DNA from: Rugalucina vietnamica
Lineage: Eukaryota; Mollusca; Bivalvia; Lucinida; Lucinidae
NCBI GenBank assembly: GCA_964017185.1
Contig: OZ024873.1
Location: 47,726,760-47,790,759 of the forward strand
Direction of reading: 5' to 3'
Length of the DNA: 64,000 bases
Below, one piece after another: positions 55,897 to 64,000 of this stretch (position 1 is the first letter of the stretch; each line of letters opens with the position of its first letter). The position numbers and the translations under genes were made by a program. The notes under the pieces were generated by a model, which did no database searches, was not told where the DNA came from, and worked only from the letters and a program-made list of their open reading frames with translations.

Positions 55897-55899
55897 TAT

Positions 55900-57918
55900 A
55901 GTGAAATCTCTGTGTTGTTATGATGCCTGAGTCTTTTCACCTTCAGGTATCTATCGCCTTGGTTTTACATGAGCATACACTGAAAACAATCATGCTGATA
56001 GATTGCAAACTTTTTCCAAAAACTTCAACTTGTGTTGGTCTTGCAAGGGAAGCAACTATTAACACTTCATGACAAAACTCCAAACTTCTACCTGGAGGTT
56101 ACCTAGCTTCTCTGCAGATCACTTTTTTATGCCTTTATCAACAAAATAATTAATACCTGTGTTTATCTTTCATTTTTACTAGGCATTTCACAGGAACATA
56201 CTAACAGCTTTACAACACCTTCCCTGTACCCCACATAAAGCACAACAAGCGTTTTTGCAGTACATCAAGTGTACCTTGTCTTGTATACATGTGCATTGCT
56301 GTGATTTTTTATCTGCACAAGCTCAAATGTTTTCTTCACAAATAGGACAAAATCTGCATTTGTGACTGTAAACCTTTTAACAATTACTTAAAAACACAAA
56401 GGAAGCTTCACCCTGGCACAGCCCTCTTTTTTTTTTTTCACCTGTATTTTCTCTTAGTTTACCTGGCATTGAATTTCTAAAGCCTAAATATTCTGATAGA
56501 AATGAATGTATGCAATGTGTTATATGTATGAGAAGAAAAAAAACTGGAATATTTTGACATGTACAAGATGAAAGGATGCCAAATTCTAAAGGACTGTTTT
56601 CAAACATATGGCAAATCAAGTAAGCCAGTCATGTACAAAATAACTGCCAGTACCAATGATGCTGCGCAAACTAGTTAGACCCTTTCTTTGGAAACTTGTA
56701 CCACAAAACCAAACCAACCTCCACACATTCAAGAACTGTGCAAATGAAGTAATATAAGTACTTTGCAGGGGGAAGGGGAGATTTTCACACTGTTAATTAC
56801 CATGATATTACCGATTATAAACTTGCCAATTCTTTAATATTTATATATATCAATGAAAAAAGTTTTTTTTCTCATCAAACCACTCTTTATGTTTGCTAGC
56901 TGTAATATCAATTAAGAAATTCTTGCTTTAATTTAATTTGGTTGGAAATTAAACAATTTCAAAGATACATACTTTTATCTTTAATCTTAAGGATAAAAGT
57001 ATCAGATCTAATTCCACTATAATTCAATTTTCTTGGATCAATTTAATTCAACATAATCATGAATAAAATTCTTTGTTATAAAACATATGTTGCTATTTCA
57101 TACTTCTTTTTAGGAACAAAAACAACAATGCCACAGGCTGTTTCATATCAAATCATAAGCTTGCTCCTGGCAGGATTTTCTTTTTGAGTAACCAAATCAA
57201 ATAAAATTAATTTATATGACTTCTTTCACTTTTTATTTTTTGAAAGGTCCTGGATTTTAGTCAATATCAATTCAACCTCTTGGCTCATATGACTAAAACC
57301 TACATTTCTAGTACAGGACATCGGCCATACATATAAAAAGCTTCCAGGGTCAAAACTATGTCCCCAGCCCCTACAAGGTGGTGCTTATTTGCCCGCGCAG
57401 GGACACTGGAACATCCAAATCAATTTTTTCGAAGATTGAAAAAATGACCCTTGAAACGAAATTCATTTCCATTCATGTGGCTATTTCCTATTATCGGCTA
57501 TGCTGTTAAATTGGTCAGTGGCAGCAGCCAAACTGCTATAATTTAAATTCAACAAACCAGTGCAGACAAAGGACATTGGAAATTTATTGATTCAAATAAA
57601 TTCAATTTGTTGAAATCACCTGCTTCTTGGTCTTTACTTGTGATAAATATTCTTGACATTTGCAAATAGGTACACAAAGAAGGCATAAAATGTTAAAAAG
57701 TTACTGCAAAATTATGCTAATATAAAAGATTATCACCTTATTATTGGAATATTATTACAATGGCATTTTCAAAACTAAATATGAAATATTTTTTGCTTGT
57801 GTGCATGGCAACTCATTAAACTACAAACACTCAGACAGATTTTAAAATCTGGCTGCAAACCACTTTAATCACATTCATGACCTGCAGAGATTGAGAATAT
57901 GTATTAACCAGTGAAGCC
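55900..57918. other. longest stretch without recognised repeats
   Basis: Two kilobases of AT-rich DNA. No exon, RNA gene or repeat family supported; only short homopolymers. Confidence 0.5.
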
Positions 57919-57989
57919 TCCATGACACACTGGTAAAGCCACTCTCCTTGTAAACAAGGGGTCCCAGGTTCGATCCTGGGCTTCTCCAG
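57919..57989 (+). mobile_element. tRNA-like sequence, degenerate
   Basis: 5' TGAAGCC pairs with 3' GGCTTCT in 6 of 7 positions. TGACACACTGGTAAAGCC stands where the A-box would be. CCCAGGTTCGATCCTGGG is the T-arm, but the loop is one base short of a tRNA. The D-arm does not fold properly, so I read it as a tRNA-derived pseudogene or SINE head. No body is recognised downstream. Confidence 0.45.
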
Positions 57990-58523
57990 TCCTTTGGATA
58001 AGATTATAAACCCAATTCTGCAGACAATTTTCCAGGACAACAAGCTGACACGGACATACTGCAACAAAAGCTGTTCCTAATGTGTTAAGTCTGCAGAACC
58101 TAGTCTCAGTTCAGACCTAACCTTCGGACAAAAGACGTACACACATCGACCAGTGACCTATATAAAATATAGGTCGATGCCTACCTAAAATAATAGGTCA
58201 AACAATGACTTAAATATGAGTGACTGGTCAGCCACCATGAAAATGTAAAATTTCACAAAAGTACCCTTAATTTTGACATAAACTCCATTTAACAGATTTG
58301 GACAAACAGGTCCAGAATGGTCAGAAATCAGTTAAATTTGCTTCCTACCATCCCATGATTATTACTTTACAACTGCCCGGCAAAACGCAATTATTAAATT
58401 CCGAAATTGAGAAATGACATCTAGTCGGAAACTGACATCTCCTCATATCAACCCTCAAGGCAAAAAACTTGTGTCCATTTCTAAGAAACCAATTTCAATT
58501 TCCGTCCAATGCAGGTCATAACT
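57990..58523. other. unannotated DNA
   Basis: Only a small GACCTATATAAAATATAGGT then C hairpin at about 58153-58174. Confidence 0.4.
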
Positions 58524-58746
58524 GAGCCACGTCATGAAAAAAACGATTTTTTGCATATGCGAAAACAAAGGCGCAGATCAGCTTCGCAGTTACTGTGCCT
58601 TTGTTTTCGCCACACAGATAGTACAATTCCTCCGCTACTTATATAGACAATATTTCAAGCTTCTAGCCTTCTTCTGTAACTGTACAGGCCAGTTTGTGTC
58701 GGACCTGGTCAGAACTCCCGAAGACTGGTTTCTCGCGTCAAGGTTC
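58524..58746 (+). mobile_element. MITE-A copy 20 (hairpin arm deleted)
   Basis: GAGCCACGTCATGAAAAAAA left, TGGTTTCTCGCGTCAAGGTTC right. The hairpin is cut at CTTCGCAGTTACTGTGCC, losing most of the second arm. Confidence 0.85.
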
Positions 58747-59185
58747 AACTTTGCTATGAAAAACTGGACAATAAGTCTTCTAGGACTCCTGACACAATAA
58801 AATCTTCCAGGACCCATAATTATACCATAGATTTTATCATGACTTAAATTCCTACTTTAGTCATAAATATTCCAAAGTCCTTCAGGATTAATAGTTCTGT
58901 AGGACAACCATTGGCTGACATCCATTTCCCTCTGCAAAGCTGCACTTGCATCTGTGATTTGAAAAAAAAAAAAAATGGCACTCTCAAGTCAGAGGCAAAA
59001 ATTGAGTAAATTTGAGCAAAATCAAAGGACCATGAAATACATGACATGCTGGTTCACCTTTAGATATAACAAGGGTATAAAATCAATAATCAGTTACAAG
59101 TAGGTCACATTAACACTGGACAATTATCATTACTCCATTTAGTTCTCTGGCACCCGAATGTACAGACTGAATTCTTATAACTATC
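58747..59185. other. unannotated DNA
   Basis: Nothing recognised. Confidence 0.4.
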
Positions 59186-59374
59186 CATTACAAAAACAGG
59201 CCCATGCAATATACAAAGATTTTTAAAGTGGTAAAAAATTATAATTTTCTGAAGAAAAAAAAAAAATATTTTTCTTATTTTTGCTCAAACATAGATTCCC
59301 CTGATAACCCCATTTTCACTATATAAAAGTGGGGTATAAGGGGCTATTTATTTCACGGACATGTTTTCATGATG
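59186..59374 (-). mobile_element. MITE-B copy 5 (reverse, centre deleted)
   Basis: CATTACAAAAACAGGCCCAT left. TTGCTCAAACATAGATTCCC jumps straight from one arm to the CCCC flank, so the central inverted repeat is absent. Right end GACATGTTTTCATGATG. Confidence 0.75.
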
Positions 59375-59917
59375 CTATAAACCAATGGCTTGAAACAAAC
59401 CAAAAGTAATCAACTTAGATTCCAAGTTCTCTGAGTTGATTCAATTATGTCTCTAAAGTAAAGTTTGATGTTTAAAATAAAAAACGATCAAACTGAAAAT
59501 TTCTGGGTTATGAGTTTGTTAAACAACATAAAAATTGTATTTATTAGATTTATTAGTTGTTCTAAAGAAACTTCAGACATTAAAATATCAATTGGATCTA
59601 TAAAAGCCATTAGGAAGGATAGGAAATGATAGTTGGTTCAAATAGATTGAACTTAGAACTGAGGGCTTGTTTTAAACTAGCCACAAAACTTAAAACTTTT
59701 CTCTTAGATGCCTTGATCAATTAAGTAATTAATAAGTTGTGTATGTTGTGTATGAGTAATTGAAACTGCTTATGAAAGCTGGAAGTTCAGCAAGTGCATG
59801 CACTTTTTTCATTGCTATAAGCCATGCCAAGTGAAAACCTGATGGCATCATCAGAAACATAAACATACACAGAGCCACACGCTTTTCAATTTGAAAGATT
59901 GGTTATGAATTAACATC
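59375..59917. other. unannotated DNA
   Basis: Nothing recognised. Confidence 0.4.
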
Positions 59918-60085
59918 CCAGTCAACAATTTTTCATTCATGTCGAGACATAGCCACCACTTCCTGGGTATTAACTGGTTGGGAAGATTAAAGTGGCTTTC
60001 TCAAAGACACTACACGGCGGTGGTAGGTATCGAACCCAGAAACTCTCCCTCCCCAGTCTTATAATCTGCCATAAAGCCACCCTGC
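59918..60085 (-). mobile_element. SINE-2 copy (reverse, nearly full)
   Basis: On the minus strand: GGTGGCTTTATGGCAGATTA, B-box GGGTTCGATACC, TACCCAGGAAGTGGTGGC then TATGTCTCGACATGAATG, AAAAATTGTTGACTGGGATG. MITE-B copy 6 begins right beside its tRNA-like end. Confidence 0.75.
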
Positions 60086-60086
60086 T

Positions 60087-60397
60087 CATCAGGAAAACAT
60101 GTCCGTGTAATGAATATCCCCTCAAACCCCACTTTTAAATAGCAAAACTGGGGTATGCAGGGGTATACCTAGTTTTCTTACTTTTGCTCCAAAACATAGA
60201 TTGTGGGTACACGTTAGAACCGCCTCGGCGAGGCGGTTCTAACGTGTACCCACAATCTATGAGGTGGTTCTAACGTGTACCCACAATCTATGTTTTGAGC
60301 AAAAATAAGAAAAATTTCAATTTTTTTCAGCTGAAAATGTTCAATTTTTAACGCTCAAAAAAATCTCTATATATTGCATGGGCAAGTTTTCGTAATG
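60087..60397 (+). mobile_element. MITE-B copy 6 (internal duplication)
   Basis: CATCAGGAAAACATGTCCGT left, TTGCATGGGCAAGTTTTCGT then AATG right. After the central inverted repeat the second arm (GGTTCTAACGTGTACCCAC then AATCTATG) is present twice in tandem, making this copy about 35 bp longer. Confidence 0.9.
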
Positions 60398-60996
60398 TAT
60401 AGAAGGAATCAAACTGCACAGCACTCTGACATATCAGACACCCTTTTTACCAGACATAAAAATATTAATTTCTTTGTTCTCTGGTAAAACATGCTAACAT
60501 TGTAAGGCTATCCATCAATAAATTAAAATTTGAATTATAATTTATGATTATCTGACAACTGACATGACCTCTGACCACCAACAAATTCACCAAGTTTCAA
60601 TTTCCAACAATGGAACCCAAGACAATTAACTCTTGGATGACTCTCACTTTTATCACTGGTTGACAGAACAAAATGTTTCAAGATATTGATAGTGTTCAAG
60701 CCATAAAATTAAAATTCAAATAACATGTTTTTGTAACAATGGGACAGTTTAAAATGTCAATCACAGAGATGGGTTACCATTTGTAACAATCTTTCAGTGA
60801 GAAACTCAAATAAAATGAAAATTTCTGAAATGTATAATTTTCAATTTTACCAATCCACATGACATGGCATGCACTGGTTGGGTGGGTGGGGGGGGGGGGG
60901 GGGGTCTTGATTGCCTGATTTTGGTTCAATCATAATAGATGCCTGCACAAACCATTTGACTTGTATGTTCTCTGACGGAACTGACTGATACTCTAC
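60398..60996. other. spacer with poly-G tract
   Basis: GGTTGGGTGGGTGGG runs into about 17 G at 60878-60904. Otherwise nothing recognised. Confidence 0.5.
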
Positions 60997-61272
60997 CATC
61001 AGGAAAACATGTCCGTGCAATGAATACCCCCTTAAACCCCACTTTTATTTAGAAAAACTGGGGTTTGCAGGGGTATACCTATTTTTCTTATTTTTGCTCC
61101 AAAACATAGATTGTGGGTACTCGTTAGAACCGCCTCGGCGAGGCGGTTCTAACGTGTACCCACAATCTATGTTTTGAGCAAAAATAAGAAAAATATCAAA
61201 CTTTTTCTACTGAAAAAAAAATCATTTTTTACAACCTTATTATGTATTTTGCATGGGCATGTTTTCGTAATG
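60997..61272 (+). mobile_element. MITE-B copy 7 (complete)
   Basis: CATCAGGAAAACATGTCCGT and GCATGTTTTCGTAATG ends. Centre GAACCGCCTCGGCGAGGCGG then TTC flanked by GTGGGTAC / GTACCCAC. A reference copy for the family. Confidence 0.9.
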
Positions 61273-61603
61273 TGAGTTCCTTGCTCTGCTCATTTGTATA
61301 ACCTGAGCTATCTGAATATTTTTTATTCGAGGAAAACTGTCCAGAATCAGAATCAAGATACATGTAGCTATTAAACTGGTAAAATGCCAAAATGACAATA
61401 CCACAAAAGGGGAATGGGGCTTACTGGAGGGGATTAGCCCAGAGCTCTTAATAGAAAAGTAAACTTTGACACAACCATCTGACATGTCAGCAGAAGAGAT
61501 CAGAGAATCTGGGAGGTCAATCAAATCCCTAATAAGTCTTGGGGAAAAAAAAAACTATGCAAAAAGGCATTTGTACTTGCTGACTGTATCTGAAAAATAT
61601 ACC
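61273..61603. other. unannotated DNA
   Basis: Nothing recognised. Confidence 0.4.
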
Positions 61604-61830
61604 ATGTCCGAAATGCCTCCGCGACATTTCGTCGAAAATTACATTGTCGAAAATGTCCCCATGCCCAGACCTTTACCCTAACCCTAGTGGTTGGTGGCTC
61701 AAAATGTGGACCTATAGGCTAGTCTTCTATGGAATAAATCTCAAAATTTTGCTGTGAATATTTTCGAAGTTACAACATTTTCGACAAAACACATTTTCGA
61801 CGAAATGTCGTACATCGGTCTGAAATGCCA
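61604..61830. mobile_element. MITE-O, 227 bp, CGACATTTCGTCGAAAAT ends
   Basis: ATGTCCGAAATGCC, CGACATTTCGTCGAAAAT, ATTGTCGAAAATGT left; inverse ACATTTTCGACAAAACACAT, TTTCGACGAAATGTCG, TGAAATGCC right. The CGAAAATGT motif is itself repeated in each arm. Contains one CCCTAACCCTA, telomere-like but not an array. Confidence 0.75.
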
Positions 61831-61873
61831 TCATCATTGGACTAGGTAACTCTGTCAGCATCTTAGCTCAGAG

Positions 61874-62152
61874 CATCACGAAAACATGTCCGTGTAATGT
61901 ATACCCCCTTGAATCCCACTTTTATATAGCAAAACTGGGGTATGCAGGGGTATATCTATTTTTCTTATTTTTGCTCCAAAACATAGATTGTGGGTACTCG
62001 TTAGAACCGCCTCACCGAGGCGGTTCTAATGTGTACCCACAATCTATGTTTTGAGCAAAAATAAGAAAAATATCGAAAAAAATCTACTGAAAATTTTCCA
62101 TTTTTACAACTTAAGAAAAATTTGTATATTACACGGGCGTGTTTTCGTAATG
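61874..62152 (+). mobile_element. MITE-B copy 8 (complete)
   Basis: CATCACGAAAACATGTCCGT and GGGCGTGTTTTCGTAATG; centre GAACCGCCTCACCGAGGCGG then TTC. Confidence 0.9.
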
Positions 62153-62608
62153 GTTTCTATACTTTTCAAAGTCAATATTCAGAACTCCTTACTGTAACCT
62201 CATCTTTTATGTAAAACTTGAATACCTAAGATGATAATTAAATCTTTATTGAAACAGTTATAGATTAGTTAACTTGGAAAATGCATAAATAATTGATGCC
62301 TCTGGAAAAACAGCTGTCTTTAACTGTATCTTAGCTTCAATAGTTTTGATGAAATCTGGACAGGTGGGGTTAACTGTTCTTGTATAATTAGATTATGATC
62401 TCTTAGTTCTGACCATTTGTAACAATGTAACAATGACCAGTAGTAACAATGATCCAATGTAATTATATTGATAACTGATCAGGTTTATAATATTCCTATC
62501 CTTCAATGTGCTCAAATGTTATTCATTTTCAATACAATTTCCATAAGGGGTGGGACTCAGGTGAGACTAAATTGAGACTGAGGCTATGGCCAAGTGCCAC
62601 AGAGTTAT
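62153..62608. other. unannotated DNA
   Basis: Nothing recognised. Confidence 0.4.
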
Positions 62609-62902
62609 CATCAGGAAAACATGCCCATGCAATAAATACCCCTTAAACCCCACTTTCATACAGTAAAACTGGGGTATTATACCGGGGTATTTTTCTTATT
62701 TTTGCTCCAAAACATAGATTGTGGGTACTCGTTAGAACCGCCTCAGCAACCGCCTCTCTGATGCGGTTCTAACCTGTACCCACAATCTATGTTTTGAGCA
62801 AAAATAATAGAAAAATATAAAAAAAAAAATATTACTGAAAATTTTAATTTTGCTGTAGATATTTAAAAATCTCTGTATATTGCATGGACAAGTTTTTGTA
62901 AT
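62609..62902 (+). mobile_element. MITE-B copy 9 (centre rearranged)
   Basis: CATCAGGAAAACATGCCCAT left; centre GAACCGCCTCAGCAACCGCC then TCTCTGATGCGGTTC shows a partial duplication of the arm; right TTGCATGGACAAGTTTTTGT. Confidence 0.85.
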
Positions 62903-63395
62903 ATAGTAGGACCCTATATCAAGAGGTCCAGTCAGAGTTTTAACATGATCTCCACAGAAATATGTACTTGGGTACAACACATTTACTCTTCATAGTAATG
63001 GTACCACCCTAGTAGCATGGGTTCCACCCCATATGACAGCAATTTAGCTCTAAATGGTTTAAAAATTAACAGACCAAAATGCAACCAAGAAAAACTCTGA
63101 CCAGACTGAGCCAGTTGATCTTTGTTTTAAGAACTTTGCATGAATTGGGAGTTATCTCCAGAAGCATCTCATACATTATGCATAATTAAGCCGTCTCTTT
63201 GATCTAACTACTTCAACAGGGTGTTTCTAAAGTGATTACATAATATGCAAACATGTCAGCATCAGTCCTACTCCTGTACCACAGCAGGACAGCTACTGAA
63301 CCTTTACTTTTACCAACAGCAAACCAATTTTCAATTTTATCAACCATACAACATATCATACAACTTCAAGATTTTGTTTCATTTGACTGTCAACT
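62903..63395. other. unannotated DNA
   Basis: Nothing recognised. Confidence 0.4.
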
Positions 63396-63730
63396 TCCTA
63401 GTCAACAATTTTTCAGTCACATCAGGAAAACATGTCCGTGTAAAGTATACCCCTTCAAACCCCACTTTTATATAGTAAAACTGGGGTATGCAGGGGTATA
63501 CCTATTTTTCTTATTTTTGCTCCAAAACATAGATTGTGGGTACTCGTTAGAACCGCCTCGGCGAGGCGGTTCTAACGTGTACCCACAATCTATGTTTTGA
63601 GCAAAAATAAGAAAAATATCAAAATTTTTCAGCTGAAAATTTTCAATTTTTAAAGCTCAAAATATCTCTGTATATTGCATGGGCAAGTTTTCGTAATGAT
63701 TGGGTTGAAGCCACCACTTCTTGGAAAAGT
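63396..63730 (-). mobile_element. SINE-2 tail, split by MITE-B copy 10
   Basis: TAGTCAACAATTTTTCAGTC before MITE-B and GAAGCCACCACTTCTTGG after it are the two halves of the reversed SINE-2 tail, joined in the copy at 59918 (CATTCATGTCGAGACATAGC then CACCACTTCC). Confidence 0.65.
63420..63698 (+). mobile_element. MITE-B copy 10 (complete)
   Basis: CATCAGGAAAACATGTCCGT and GCAAGTTTTCGTAATG ends; perfect centre GAACCGCCTCGGCGAGGCGG then TTC. Inserted into a SINE-2 tail. Confidence 0.9.
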
Positions 63731-64000
63731 TGACTGTAACCTAATGACAAAACACACATGCTGATCTAAAGACAAAGTCTGTCTTTATTGCAATTGGCCA
63801 TTGTCCAAATGGTTTATAGACATGTAAACCATTTTTCTGTAAACTATTTAAGGTGTCATTTTATGGCCCTCTTAGTAAACTCTTGAAATATTACATCATA
63901 AAACCCCTTTGGCTTTTCCTGCTTCTGCATCTTGGCTGCACACTGTGCACATAATTAGTGAGAAATCTGATTTTCTAATAAAACTTTAATACCCTGGTGT
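63731..64000. other. unannotated DNA
   Basis: Nothing recognised up to the window edge. Confidence 0.4.

Noticed and set aside
57919-57989. Functional tRNA gene (Thr-like)
   Set aside because: T-loop one base short and no proper D-arm; kept only as a tRNA-like sequence.
61670-61686. Telomeric repeat (CCCTAACCCTA)
   Set aside because: Fewer than two full units, inside MITE-O; no array.
1-64000. Reverse transcriptase, retroviral or LTR elements
   Set aside because: No RT, integrase or capsid-like protein stretch and no long terminal direct repeats were seen.

Overview
This looks like animal nuclear DNA, most likely from a lophotrochozoan and probably a bivalve mollusc. The reasons are the AT-rich, gene-poor sequence, the density of short hairpin transposons, tRNA-derived SINEs, and tandem-core elements built like the Helitron-related 'pearl'/HINE elements and BIV160-type satellites known from bivalves. 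The assignment rests on architecture and recollection, not on a database match. I cannot support a single protein-coding gene. The open frames are short, and the long ones translate tandem repeats or run through transposons. The window reads as intergenic or deep intronic DNA built by many rounds of non-autonomous transposition.

Layout. 0-5.4 kb: scattered short elements (MITE-A, B, C, a foldback MITE and a SINE). 5.4-12.7 kb: three closely related elements of about 2 kb, each with a fixed left end, 10-12 core units of about 166 bp, a GGACGAC-type simple repeat and a right-terminal hairpin; an older relative lies between them. The third copy sits inside the left terminal repeat of a mariner-like element. 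13.6 kb: a tRNA-derived SINE. 15.1-19.35 kb: a second tandem-core family (period 151 bp) of the same plan, with one copy inserted inside another. 24.2-25.6 kb: a 22-bp minisatellite. 26-37 kb: MITEs, SINEs, a 3.65 kb foldback element with about 170-bp sub-repeats (29.8-33.5 kb) and an old tandem-core-type element holding two other MITEs (33.7-34.5 kb). 37.4-39.8 kb: a 2.4 kb CpG-rich block bounded by inverted repeats. 39.9-45 kb: more MITE-A, one copy carrying a TA-flanked element. 45.1-46.2 kb: a 46-bp minisatellite. 47-51 kb: foldback MITEs, one split by a 1.08 kb transposon with a 5-bp target duplication. 51-58.7 kb: a MITE-A cluster. 59-63.7 kb: six MITE-B copies, five in one orientation at 0.74-0.91 kb spacing.

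Nothing here forms an operon or pathway. What the window records is insertion history: at least seven nestings can be read directly, and several restore a recognisable pre-insertion sequence when the inner element is ignored. The family letters (A, B, C and so on) are my own labels for repeats that recur in this window. Families are inferred from terminal repeats, target duplications and architecture.
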